NCBI RefSeq assembly: GCF_022581195.2
Contig: NC_061482.1
Span: forward strand, 930,001 to 994,000
Source: Helicoverpa zea
Lineage: Eukaryota > Arthropoda > Insecta > Lepidoptera > Noctuidae
Direction of reading: 5' to 3'
DNA: 64,000 nucleotides
Part shown: positions 36,612 through 47,893 of the stretch, in pieces
Layout of the letters: the number at the start of each line of letters is the position of its first letter
Position numbering within the stretch: position 1 is the stretch's first letter
The notes under the pieces: model-generated
Seen by the model: the letters and a program-made list of their open reading frames with translations, nothing else
What the model was told of the DNA's origin: nothing
Database searches by the model: none
Position numbers and translations under genes: made by a program

Positions 36612-36795
36612 ACTAGCTTCCGCTATCGGTTTCACCCGCATCCCGAGGCCCGAGGGAACTACTTCTTGTACCCGGATGGGCAAAAATGTATCCTATGTCC
36701 TTCCCCTAGATCTTAGCTACCTCCCCATTAATTTTCAACCACATTGGATAAGTCGTTCTTAAGTTATAAGTAGTGCAACTAACACGAATTTCCTT
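36612..36795 (+). repeat. SINE-like repeat (CTAGCTTCCGC family)
   Basis: ACTAGCTTCCGCTATCGG, TATCCTATGTCCTTCCCC and AACTAACACGAATTTCC correspond in order to the copy at 16062-16240. Confidence 0.65.
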
Positions 36796-38850
36796 TCTAC
36801 ACCAACATAAAATAAGGTGAACGAAAATAAATTCCAACTCTCTGGAATCAAAACAGTGTCAAAATCCTTATGGTTTAAGTTATTGTTATAGTTTTGTCAT
36901 CAAATAAAATAAAACAATATAACTTACCTACGTAGGTAAAAATACCTTTAAGTTAAACCCTTTAAGAATAAAGGGCTTAAACGAACATAATATCATAATT
37001 TCTTGTGAAGCCCTTTTGATAAAAATAAGTGACAATCTCTGTTTGTTTGTACCACGGACACCCAAAACGTCACAGGTGGACTTAAAATTATGACTTTCGG
37101 ATTTTGAGTCAATAACACTGTTTTTGTTAAATCCGGAAAAGAGTGAATCGAAATGACGTACTGAGGTTCTGTAGTCTCTAAAATTCTACATGAAGGTATC
37201 TCTTTATAAGTTTTGACGTCGAACTCAGTTTGTGAAAAAACATATCTATACATATAATAAATCTGTAGAAAGTGATTGTTTGTTCGGGATTCACGTAAAA
37301 TCTACGAATTTAATGCAGACAATGCTTATATACAAAAGTTCTACGTAACTTGGGGTATTACTTAGGCTTTGTTTCATCGAAATCGGTTCACTCTATCAAA
37401 AGATATGATTAATTTAGTGAATTCAAGATGTAAAATATTACGACACGCAATCTGTTTGACAAAACAGTACAGGTTAAAGTAGCTCCATCTATGGTAAATA
37501 AAATACATCAAGAAGCGAGGTGGTAAATAACAATGAATTACCATTTACATTCTTTATATACTATTATTTCAATAGATGGAGTTGTGTATTTTCCGTAATT
37601 CACCATATTTTAACACGTAGTGTAATTTTTCGATAGACATTTCAATAGTGTTTGTCAGTTTGCCGTGCCACATCAAAATCCAACTATAATTATTACCTTG
37701 ATGAAAGGAAAATTAATAGATCTCAGCCAAATTTAAAACGGTGCCATCTAAATTATTTTTTGAACATTATGTCAAAAATGACGACTATAGTGGAACAATT
37801 AATTATAATTTAAAGTTACAGATGGAGTTCATATCAGGATTTTTTCATAAACATAGTTTAGCTTATCTTCCACTAATGTGGTGGCCAACAAATTACTTTG
37901 AGTGAGTAGTATTATTTTTTCTGATGCAAAATATGAAAACTTAATCCTAGAAGAAATCAGGATCTATCTCTCGCAAGCGCTGCTAAGCGTGAGATAATGT
38001 AGGCTTCTGTAGCTTTAAAAACCAGCCCAGATACAAAGTGCAGATAAGAAATGGGAGCTGCCTTATCGCGTCTGAAAACGTACAAAATACGCGTCGCATA
38101 CCAGAGACATGCTTACTTTCAACTTCCGATCGCAATTAATACACTGTTCACGATTACGAACAGTCTCAGTTAGACCCGAGCCAAGTCTAAAAAAAAACCT
38201 TTTATATAAAACTACGTTTGATATCATTCAATTACAAAGACAGAATTGTTCTCTGTTGCAAATCCTATCCACCTATATCCTATCCTAATCCAGAATGCAT
38301 TGCAGGTGTGCATTGCACAAAAACCAATGGTATCCTATTCGAGAAGTCAAAAGAGTTGACCTGCCAACGTCAGCTTCTGCGCTAAGCAAGTGTTCTTAAT
38401 AGTACCATCAGAATTACATTCATCGTTGAATGAGGTGAATAAATTTTCAGAAACCACAATAACAGTAGGAGCCAAAGCGTATTATCGCTTCATAGAGCTC
38501 TGATTGGCCCCAGGTGACCAAGTCAGGTCTGATTTGTTCGTTCATCAGATCTTTGAAAGTGTTTCGGTGGATACTTACGTCCTGTTTACGTGTGACACAA
38601 AATATGCTATATAAACGTCCTCCGCAAGAGCGAAATTTTCCCAGTGTGCGATAGTGACGCACAGTATACAACACTTATGTTTCTTTTGATTTGCTGGCTC
38701 CACCAAGAAATGACAAATTGCGAGCGTACATTTTGAAAATCTTGGCAAAACTGCAGGTTTCAAGTACGAACACATGAAGTGGACTCTCTCAGATACGTAC
38801 ATTTTGCCTATTCGTGAACTAATGCAAACATTTCGGTGGAGTCCCAGCTT

Positions 38851-39210
38851 AGGCCACCACATTAGGCGTGCGCGATCCTCGGGCGTGTGAGTAGCGCGGG
38901 CGCCGCGCGTGCGTCGCGAGCGCGCCGCGTGAGCGTCGCGTTTTGCTGCCCTGCGGCACTTGCAGCGCGCTCGCGGCGCGCACGCGCCGCTCTCCTTGAC
39001 GTTTAACTGCTAAGGCGTTTAGCGGGCGGCGGGGATAGCGGGCGAAGGGGTAAGAACGCAACTCGAGCGCCGCGTGCTCGCCTCGAGCGCGTCGCTTGCA
39101 CTCTTCACACATGCCGCAGGGCAGCAAAACGCGATGTTCACGCAGCGCGCTCGCGACGCCCGCGCTACTCACACGCCCGAGGATCGCGCACGCCTAATGT
39201 GGGGTCAGCC
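38851..39210. mobile_element. GC-rich Harbinger-like MITE, TTA duplication
   Basis: Ends GGCCACCACATTAGGCGTGC and CACGCCTAATGTGGGGTCAGCC form the terminal repeats, with a further GATCCTCGGGCGTGTGAGTA mirrored inside. TTA lies on both sides (38848-38850, 39211-39213). Very GC-rich against AT-rich surroundings. The minus-strand open frame over it is a composition artefact. Confidence 0.8.
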
Positions 39211-39250
39211 TTACCATAGTGAGTAAGTGAAACTATCCTACCCTATGCGC

Positions 39251-39475
39251 CTGCTGATGATGATGACTCATTTCATCATCCATCCAGCTATTCCCCAACT
39301 ATGTTGGTGTTGGCTTCCAGTCGCCGAATCTGTTCGAGTACCAATATTTTGCTTGGAGCGACTACCTATCTGATCTCTTCAATCCAGTCACATTACAAGA
39401 CATTATCCATGGTAAGACTGACAGACTTTCTGGCTTCTGATTAGTCACAGCAGCTGCAGAAAATGTACAAATGAC
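39251..39475 (-). repeat. SINE-like repeat (GGCAGTCGTTAC family)
   Basis: Minus strand. GATGATGATGA tail at 39253-39267, CCCCAACTATGTTGGTGTTG, then GGAGCGACTACCTATCTGAT. The head is degraded. Confidence 0.6.
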
Positions 39476-40186
39476 AGCTTTGTCAGACTCAAAGCATATA
39501 GACATAGATTATAGCTGTTTCCTGTGAAAATTACTTACGCATCATACGTAATAATTTTCCAAATTGGCTGACTAGATCCAGAGATATTCACAACGTCACA
39601 AACTTTACTTCTTTTGTTTAGATAAATGGTCACATCCACAACACAACCTTGATCATTGAATCTATGCGACTGCTAAGTGCTAATCCTAATTATACTGTCA
39701 CGTGAAAGAATGCACCTACGGGATAAGTAGTATTTTGACGATTCTATATTGCCCACGCAAACGAAGTTGCGGGCAACAGCTAGTCAAATCTAAGCATGAG
39801 GTAATAATTTATAGAGCATTGAACATTTCTCTTATATAACGATCAATAGAATAAAAAGTAAAATGATTACTGCAATTAAAAATTATTTGCAGCCAATTAA
39901 ATACACACAAGCTACAATTACTCATTGGCTCAATTAAAAAAACGCCAACTTTTTTGTGAAAATAAACGGTAGTTATCCATATCGTAACTCTAATAACAAA
40001 TAGTCCTTTATATTGATTGATAGGCACGTTTATTTATGTTAAGAATACACTTTTTATCCGCACACGGAAGATTAAAAAGTCGGCCGACAGTTGACCCGAT
40101 GGTTAAGACATAAAAAAAATATGTTATTCCGATCAAAGTTTTCAGTCGGTCTGCTACCGGCTATATGTCAACGTTTATTTCTGACT

Positions 40187-40346
40187 AGCTTCCGCTCTCA
40201 GCTTCGCCCGCGTGGTGTGTTGATAAAAAGTAGCCTATGTGTTAATCCAGGGTATCACCTATCTACATACCAAATTTCAACCGAATCGGTCCAGCCGTTT
40301 TTGCGTGAAATAAAAACAAACATACATCCATAAAATCTCACAAACC
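40187..40346 (+). repeat. SINE-like repeat (CTAGCTTCCGC family)
   Basis: CTAGCTTCCGCTCTCAGCTT, GGTGTGTTGATAAAAAGTAG, CCGAATCGGTCCAGCCG and an ACAAACATACATCC tail. The best preserved copy of this family in the window. Confidence 0.7.
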
Positions 40347-40352
40347 TTCACA

Positions 40353-40502
40353 TTTCATCATCCTCCGAGCCTTTTCCCAATCATGTTGGGGTCGGCTTCC
40401 AGTCTAACCGGATTCAGCTGAGTACCAGTGCTTTACAAGAAGCGACTGCCTATCTAACCTCCTCAACCCAGTTACCCGGGCAACCCGATACCCCATTACA
40501 AA
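40353..40502 (-). repeat. SINE-like repeat (GGCAGTCGTTAC family), 3' part
   Basis: Minus strand. CATCATCCTCCGAGCC, ATGTTGGGGTCGGCTTCC, GAAGCGACTGCCTATCTAAC and GTTACCCGGGCAACCCGATA. It stops before the head, so it is truncated at the 5' end, as expected of retroposed repeats. Confidence 0.7.
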
Positions 40503-40636
40503 CCTTCACATTTATTATATTATTAAGTAGAATACTAGTAAGATAGACCAATTACAGGTGCTTAAGAAACATCGAGCTAGTTGCACGACGTTTTACGAAG
40601 AAAAACTAGCTAGAAACTCCATAGACACTTTTGCGG

Positions 40637-40818
40637 CCAGTTTCTTCATCAAACATAAAAGTCAAAGTAATGTCTAAAGTAAAAGTAACGGTCAAATTCG
40701 TTTTTTCAAGGCTAAAGTGACAGCAAAACTGATAGAAAAAGCGAATTTGACCGTTACTTTTACTTTAGACATTACTTTGATTTTTACTTTGGATTTTACT
40801 TTTGATGAAGAAATTGGC
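40637..40818. mobile_element. hairpin MITE, ~60-bp arms
   Basis: The left arm has CAAAGTAATGTCTAAAGTAA followed by CGGTCAAATTCG. The right arm has CGAATTTGACCG and the matching complement. Ends GTTTCTTCATC and GATGAAGAAATTGGC. Noncoding. Confidence 0.7.
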
Positions 40819-42026
40819 TGTTAATGTACGTACAACCATTGATCCTCATACTGACTTATGAGAAAAAACAAACTATCGGCCGACTAAAAGTTTGTAGTAT
40901 GTACTCTAAAAGTGACGTGTCAGAACTAGTCAGAAGTTACGATAATGTTTAAGTTCAAGCGTATAATTAGGCAAGAGGCCACCGCCTCACCTCTGACCCG
41001 CTGCGGAAATCGAACGTATGTTTATACTAGCGGCGGCCGCGCAGGCTGTACGTACAACCTTGTGGCACGACGCTCACACTTGCCGGTTTTTGATGATATG
41101 CTAAAAATATGAAATTGGAGCTTTACATGGGATTTTGAAGTTCCGTGAAAATAGGACTTCAATTTCACAAAAAAAATCAAATAGAAAAGATTCATTTTCA
41201 TACTATAAAAATTCCAAAAAAATAATTTGAATCCTCGTATCCCCATTTTCCCCAAGATATGTCAAAATGATAAACAAGATCCGATATTTATCATGGGTTA
41301 AGTTGCCAACATTTTAAGCTGGGGTAACCGACAATAAACTCATATTTTTATTGTGGCTTTTCTTTCCAAACACGCTTTACTTGAATTTAAATTATATTGC
41401 CAATCCCTTGGGTTGCTTGTTTTTGATGAAGTGCTTTTGAAGCCTAAATCATACCTGATTTTGGAAATCTTTTTGTCATATAATACTTTGATTTATAAAA
41501 CCACGGAACCCTATGGCGCAGATCTCGCTCGTTCATAACCACTCTTTCTCATTATAAGAACAGGTTGTTCATTTTAAACATTAACCTTTAAACTACCGAG
41601 ACCCATGTTGTTTTTAAAAAAACCGGTCAAAGCCAGAACGTCATCAGATGTCTCGAATTATATTACATTAAACAAAGCGAAACAAAAGAAAATATCTCAT
41701 TTTACACACGTATTTACGAATCGCTAAATGTGCGTGAATGGAATAAATATCTACGTTATATTCTATTCATGATGGCTGCGGATTGCAAGTTGCGAGATGT
41801 ATAATTGTGTGCACGTCGAGTGCGATGATACGATGCCGCGCCATTGCAAGGTTATACACCGGCCTCGACGGTCCTCCTGCTCCCGAATTCTTTACATTCA
41901 AGACTTGTAATCTGAAAACAGTGACCGCCATCCGCGCTCCAAAATGCCCGGCATTTCGACCTGAACAATTAAGATTATAGTAAAAATACGGGCGCGACAC
42001 AGATAGGCGCGCGCGGCGGGAGGTCA

Positions 42027-42031
42027 TCAGT
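42027..42031 (+). promoter_or_regulatory. possible initiator (TCAGT) of the lysozyme-like gene
   Basis: An arthropod initiator-type TCAGT lies 52-56 bases before the ATG. No TATA box stands at the expected distance (TATAGTAAAA at 41977-41986 is too far). Offered as a candidate only. Confidence 0.25.
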
Positions 42032-42082
42032 ACACACGTAAAAAAGAGTGCGCTCGCGCTCGACGGCCAAACGCACGTTACG

Positions 42083-43903
42083 ATGATCCGCGTCGCGTGG
42101 CTGACGTGTGCTCTGGTCGCGCTCGCCGGCGCGCGGGTGTACGAGCGCTGCGAGCTGGCGCGCGAGCTTCGAGCCCTGGGAGTCCACCCCGACCACATCT
42201 CCACCTGGGTGTGCATCGCCTACCACGAGTCGCGCTTCGACACCGCCGCCAACAACCCCCACAGCGGCGACCACGGCATCTTCCAGATCAGCGAGCTGTA
42301 TTGGTGCGGCCCCGGCAAGGCGTGCGGCCTGCCTTGCTCCGCGCTCAGGGACGAGGACATCTCCAACGATCTCGAGTGTGCCCTCCTCGTCCACGAAGAA
42401 CACACGCGCTTACAAGGCAATGGCTTCCTCGCCTGGGTAGTCTACCCCCAACATTGCAAACACAACACCAAGAAATACCTCGTTGACTGTGATACTACCG
42501 TGAAGAGTTCAGTGCCCATAACAAGATCCCGCAACTACAGTTACGCTAACAGTTTCAACCAGCCAAATGTAACCACCACTGGAAGACAGAACGTAGAAAG
42601 TTTGTTGCCGCCCTACCTGACGATTGGATCTATCGTCAGAGATAATTACGGTAAGGTGCTTGATCAACATAAGAATAGATTTGATTGGTATAACTATAAG
42701 ATTGATAACATCGATGAGCTGCGTCTACCGGTGTTCAACCAACCGTCTCAGCACATTAGCATGCCGCCGACCAGTGCACCGCGCGTCACACAGACCACGA
42801 CCACAACGAGTACTCCGTATATACCGCGCGTGGTGCCATGGAGGACGATAGAGACAAATCAATTCAGAAAGAAAAAAGTGTACACTGGAACAAGTACCCC
42901 AAGTGAAATCAGTAAGAAGGAATACTCCCCTCAATCAATAAACTCGATATCAACAGCAAGCATACAGCCAAGTTTAATTGTCGCTCCACAATCATTTGCA
43001 ACGGCTCCATCACTCGTGAATCTAACAACTACAACATTACGGCCGACAACAACGACGACAGTCACTACGGCTACGTACAAACCTCCGCTATCCACTACGA
43101 CTTACAGACCGCCTACTTCTGCGATCTCATACAGTTCACGTATTTCTACAACTACGTACAAACCGCCTACAACGACCACATATAAACCGCCTACTACAAC
43201 AACAACGTATAGGCCGCCTTCAACAACGACTTATAGACCATCTTCAACAACTACTTATAAACCTCCTTCGACAACTACATTCAAGCCACAAGTATCAACA
43301 ATCTTCTCAACAAGACCGTGGATCAGCATAACTACACCGAAACCGAACTTTACATTCAAGACTTCGTTAACACCGATTACAAGTAAGACATCTCTAAGTC
43401 CGAGTACTGCAACAGTTAGTAAGACTCCAACTACAGCTGTTAGTCAATCAAGGAGGTCATCGACTGCGGACTTCACGACTCCAGCTAAAACGACGAGAAA
43501 ACCACAGCCTCAGACCTCGTGGTTCACTTTCACGTCTCGAACAACGACTCCTTCGCCATTGACTAAGCAAACTCTATCACAAAGCCGACCCACACAAACA
43601 TCTTTGTACACAAATACTAACACACAGTTGAAAACAAATCCCCCAGCATTTTCGAGTTTGAAAACTCAAGCGACAACACCAAAGCCTCGAACGACTCAGT
43701 CTATATTCGATCTGTACTTGAATCCAACAAAAGCGCCTGCGATTCCGAGTTACAAGTATAACTGGGGTCAATCCAGGTTGAAGATATTTGGCGGCGGCAC
43801 AACTCCCGCGCCGGTACTCTCGACACGACGCTCTCTCAATAATAATGGAGCCGCCAGGAATCAGATCAAAAGGCAATTACTTTCCTCTATAACAAACTCG
43901 TAG
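42083..43903 (+). CDS. c-type lysozyme-like protein with mucin-like tail
   Basis: A single 606-codon frame. Residues 1-17 form a signal peptide, predicted cut before RVYERC. Residues 18-137 are a c-type lysozyme domain (glycoside hydrolase 22) with eight cysteines (23, 44, 75, 81, 85, 99, 125, 136). Glu49 in YHESRFDT corresponds to the catalytic Glu35, and Asp63 in SGDHGIFQIS to Asp52, with His replacing the usual Tyr after it. Activity against peptidoglycan is therefore plausible but untested. The remaining ~470 residues have no cysteine and are rich in Thr, Ser and Pro, with about eight TTTY[KR]PP-type units at 330-403, suggesting heavy O-glycosylation. There is no membrane anchor, so it is probably secreted. 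Typical c-type lysozymes are about 140 residues. The start is the first ATG and is followed directly by the signal peptide. Intronless and nested in the receptor intron on the same strand. Confidence 0.9.
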   Translation: MIRVAWLTCALVALAGARVYERCELARELRALGVHPDHISTWVCIAYHESRFDTAANNPHSGDHGIFQISELYWCGPGKACGLPCSALRDEDISNDLECALLVHEEHTRLQGNGFLAWVVYPQHCKHNTKKYLVDCDTTVKSSVPITRSRNYSYANSFNQPNVTTTGRQNVESLLPPYLTIGSIVRDNYGKVLDQHKNRFDWYNYKIDNIDELRLPVFNQPSQHISMPPTSAPRVTQTTTTTSTPYIPRVVPWRTIETNQFRKKKVYTGTSTPSEISKKEYSPQSINSISTASIQPSLIVAPQSFATAPSLVNLTTTTLRPTTTTTVTTATYKPPLSTTTYRPPTSAISYSSRISTTTYKPPTTTTYKPPTTTTTYRPPSTTTYRPSSTTTYKPPSTTTFKPQVSTIFSTRPWISITTPKPNFTFKTSLTPITSKTSLSPSTATVSKTPTTAVSQSRRSSTADFTTPAKTTRKPQPQTSWFTFTSRTTTPSPLTKQTLSQSRPTQTSLYTNTNTQLKTNPPAFSSLKTQATTPKPRTTQSIFDLYLNPTKAPAIPSYKYNWGQSRLKIFGGGTTPAPVLSTRRSLNNNGAARNQIKRQLLSSITNS

Positions 43904-44107
43904 GTTAAATAATGTATTTGTGATCTCCGTTCCTAATTACTTTTTTCCTAGTGATTAAGCACGTGGCACTCAGTACACAAAGTAAGATGTTGTCATTATA
44001 TCACCTGTGCAGGAAAAATAACTGCTTTTGTATTGAAATGGCAGTTTTGCGCAAACGCATATCTATTGCGAGACGCGGCGGAGATTCCTCTATGTAAATA
44101 TATTGCG

Positions 44108-44113
44108 AATAAA
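44108..44113 (+). terminator. polyadenylation signal of the lysozyme-like gene
   Basis: AATAAA 205 bases after the stop codon, followed by the T-rich TGTTTATTTTAG. It supports an independent transcript ending inside the receptor intron. Other weaker signals occur downstream. Confidence 0.6.
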
Positions 44114-45249
44114 GCGAATGTTTATTTTAGTATTAGACCAAAAAGCATTTATCTACATTAAACATAAGTTTTTTTATGATAACTGTAGTTTTAGTCTATT
44201 TTATTGCGTGTCCTAATAATCTGCGCATATACTCGTATTATAATGAATTAATATCTAAAAATAATGTATAACATCATCAATGGTTTGTTATTTTTGTAAT
44301 TAACATTTAAAATAACATGTTTCTAATGCGGAAATCATCTGAAGGTGCGAATGTACTGAAGGACAGTTATACACGCTACTGAATCGTTTATATTCATCAT
44401 CGTAACGTATCGAGATGTGCACTATAACACTTACAGATGTATCATAAAATAGTGCTCATTTACAGCCGTTCCTAATCCTTATCTAGGTATTCGTTGTATT
44501 ACTCACTAGAGATGGAATCTCGATATTTAGCCCCGTACTATCAGAAGTGTATCTCTAGAAATCAAAACAAGAGATAGATAAAATATGGTAACGGACGTAA
44601 ATGAACTGATCAGATCGAGTCATAATATCCATGAAAAGTGTATTTATGACCGCGACAGCCGGTCGGTTCTCGAGGGCTGTCACAACAATATTATTCAAAT
44701 TGATTCATCATTATAAATGCCGGTATCGCTTTCAAAGATCATCCAGTTTCCAAGATAAATCAATAACCAGGAAAAATGTTTATTAATAAATTAACTAGTT
44801 TTATAAGTTTATGCGATTGATGTTAATATAAAATTATTATTATGCTTTAGCGAAAGCCTGAGCTAATGTTTGTAAGTTGTATATTTTATATGGAGGTATC
44901 TACCCGACATGAACAAATGCTACGATTTTAGTAGATTTTTAAGTTATCCATAAGTGCTTGCTCAATAAATTAATGAAAAATTACCGTGGGTTTTTTATTT
45001 CAAAATGACCAAAGCATCTACCTACTTAATCTACTTACCAAGTATAATTGCCAATAAGAACTTTTCTGATGAACTCACGCATGCTTAGGTCAATACTTCC
45101 ATATCTAAAATTAACCATTTTTACGTACATACAAAGACTAGAGTATCGTTGCTTAAGATATTTTTTCTCTTATCACCATAGCAGCTCTATGCATGTTAAA
45201 TCCAAATTGTATTTCTGAGGGCACGTTAATCTGTAGGTCTTGGATGTCA

Positions 45250-45449
45250 TTGAACATCTTTGGCAGTCGTTATGGAAAGTCAGAAGCCAGTAAATCTAAC
45301 AATCAGTCTTACCCTCAAATAACTGTGTTGAAGAGGTCAGATAGGCAGCAGCAGTAGCTACTTGTAAAAATGATACTCAGCTGCATCCTATTAGACTGGA
45401 AGCCGGCCCCAACATAGTTACGAAAAAGGCTAGGCAGAAATGATGATGA
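45250..45449 (+). repeat. SINE-like repeat (GGCAGTCGTTAC family), full length
   Basis: Runs from TTGAACATCTTTGGCAGTCG through GAGGTCAGATAGGCAG, CTCAGCTGCATCC and GGAAGCCGGCCCCAACATAG to a (GATGAT)n tail. It gives the reference order for the other copies. No tRNA boxes were recognised, so its type is left open. Confidence 0.7.
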
Positions 45450-47710
45450 TGATGACTTACACTTCTAGGTAAATTTTAAACACCCTCATTTAATACCTAA
45501 TTGACCGTCTGAAAAATAACTATGTACATATAATGGTCAGCATTATTTGTAAGCGTTGTCAGGATACCATAGTTCCGCGCCTCACCACATCCATAGCCAT
45601 GTTAATTAGCTAATTAGTTACCCTTTGCCATTTTAAATTCTCCGGTTACACTGGTTTGCAGTTAGTGAACGTGTTTTTTGGTCAGTCCAGTCTGTTATTT
45701 GTTAATTAATTGGTCTATACTTAATATTATGAAGAGGAAAACTTTGTGTTTTTGTTTGTAATGGACAAACTCATAATTGAATGGGACGATTTGAAAAATT
45801 CTTAGACTCTTGGAAAGATACACTCTTCCCAAGTAATATAGGCTTTATTTTATCCTGGTACGGGCAGTAGTTCCTACGGGACGCGGTAGAAACCGCGGGA
45901 AAACTGCTAGTATAAAATGGTGTTGTTGAGTTAATGAAGCTTAAGACAGGATTTTTTAAAGTTTTGTAGTTTAGCTTGTAATTTTATTACCAACCTAAGA
46001 GAATTAGGTCACGTTATAATATAAAAATTGTTCGTTCATATCCTTTAACAGCATTCGTTTACCGTCTTACCGTAAACGTATTGTATAAGTACCAACGGAC
46101 TTATTTGACCATTTATGAAGGTTTTATTTTTATTTATCTAAACTGAGTTCTTCGGCAACTATGGTTTCCAACCGTTTTTAAGGTTGAATATCTAGGATTA
46201 TAAAGTCCAGCTGACTCTCTTTTCAATGATTTTTAAAAACGGCTGGTGAAGGATAAGCATTGCTGCCAATCTCTTTTTTTATTTTTTTTAATATATTTTT
46301 TTATTACATTGTAAATAGGTTATATATATATATTATATATTTTGTTATTAATTAAATGAACACATATTAATACATATATAATTTTTTTACCTATACATAA
46401 AGTAAAATAAATGACGATGATCTTTGTAGATAAAAACAACGCAAAGATGATCTTTAAGAGCTAGACATCTCAAATGTAATATTGATTCAAGCAATACCTA
46501 AGTACTTAAAGATATTATGCCAACATTGACCAAATAGCATTCTCGGCTGATGACTAATTTACTACAAAGTGTGGTTTAAATCTGACACAAAAACTACGAG
46601 ACAGAGTTGCATAATTTCTGAGACCTTGTTTACATTATTACGACGAAATCAAGTAAAAATGTACGTTAATGTAAATTCTTTAGTTCTTCTTCTTTCCATA
46701 CAAAGGTAGCCTACTGCCGTCCTCGATAAATGGGCTATAAACATCATCATCCTCCTGCCCTTATCATAATTTTATTTTATTTTATTTGGCTAAAAATCAA
46801 AATTTGCAGGCCTTTGCAGGCACCTATGAAACGTCACAACTCTATTGGCACGGTTCCTAAAAGTTAGTGTCATGGAGAAGAGCCGGCAAGGCTACGTAAC
46901 ACTGAAAATAATTTTCAAATCGAACCAATAGTTTAGGTAATTAGCGCATTCAAGCAAAGATACTCTTCAGCTTTACACACACATCCTATCCTAGGTATAG
47001 ATTATTTTCATTAATTCCCTAAACGTGCACACAGCATCTACACGTATTTTGAGATGCACATATTGCACCTACATACATGCTATCTATCGATAATGTGATG
47101 CTACACATCGAGTATGCAATATCGTCGATATTAGATTTCAATAAGTTCGTTTGCGTTGTACCGCGTCGTGTCGTCAGATACGCGCGGTATCAATGTAACT
47201 TTATTAAAAGCTGGATTCCAGGTTTTAATAAACTGCCTATGTGTGTCCTGTCAATTTCAATCTAAAGCTGACCGTATACAGCGGGGATAGCATTCAGATT
47301 CTTTATTAAACAGACTGAATTCCGGACACTGGTGCCATACTTGTACATATTAAAAAAATCTCACCCTTTTTTCTTGACACACAGCGCCACTGATAAAATT
47401 CTGATCTGAAAACATTTATTAGAAACGCATAGAAATCTTTTTAAGGAACAGACGAATTGGAATTTAATTCTAAAAAGACCTAAAAAATACGAGGTGAATT
47501 TGTCCATACTTTCCTAATAGAGATTCTGAATTGCGGCAGTATGAGGCTGTCCTAAAGACTTTTGTGGCTACCCAACGGTGCATATTTTATCCTATAGAGG
47601 CACAGAGTAATGAACACGTCAATCAAACGAGCTTCCATTCAGGCTCGCATAATCTGTGGCCACCAATTTCATATTAATTAATACCTGCCTTTTGAAAAAC
47701 AGTATGCGTG

Positions 47711-47893
47711 CACACTAAAACTTTTAGTCGACCGATAGTTTTCGGCTCATAAATCAGTATGAAGATGAATGGAAGTCCTACACACGTAATAACGATCAAG
47801 TATTTGTCCGGTATCAGACCGATTAAAAATTCGATTGAAAAAATTTACCAACCACCGGGTTTACAGTCGGCCGACTAAAAGTTTGTAGTGTGC
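47711..47893. mobile_element. CGGCCGA-family MITE
   Basis: CACACTAAAACTTTTAGTCG at the left, CGGTATCAGACCGATTAAAA core, GTCGGCCGACTAAAAGTTTG at the right. The ends are mirror images. Confidence 0.75.

Larger units (their letters stand above)
40061..40912. mobile_element. CGGCCGA-family MITE split by nested insertions
   Basis: The head (GTCGGCCGACAGTTGACCCG) runs to about 40184 and the tail resumes near 40827, ending CTATCGGCCGACTAAAAG. The intervening ~640 bases hold two SINE-like repeats (40187-40346, 40353-40502) and a hairpin element (40637-40818). Confidence 0.7.
32284..42082 (+). other. receptor intron, part before the nested gene
   Basis: Repeats listed separately: tRNA-derived SINE (34333-34628), SINE-like copies, a GGTTCCGTAC repeat (35366-35652), LINE tail (36005-36095), GC-rich MITE (38851-39210) and a layered nest (40061-40912). 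A SINE-like trace begins at 32305. 32460-34300 and 37600-38840 show no gene. A pair of CTCCATCTAT ends in inverted order (37481-37580) hints at another small MITE. 41000-41990 is unremarkable apart from a degenerate repeat near 41060. Confidence 0.65.

Noticed and set aside
38849..39172. 107-residue minus-strand frame
   Set aside because: Lies wholly within the GC-rich MITE and is Arg/Ala-rich because of composition only.
41767..42403. Minus-strand open frames of 142 and 149 residues over the lysozyme start, and extra plus-strand frames at 42097-42486
   Set aside because: They are shadows of the GC-rich lysozyme coding region in other frames.
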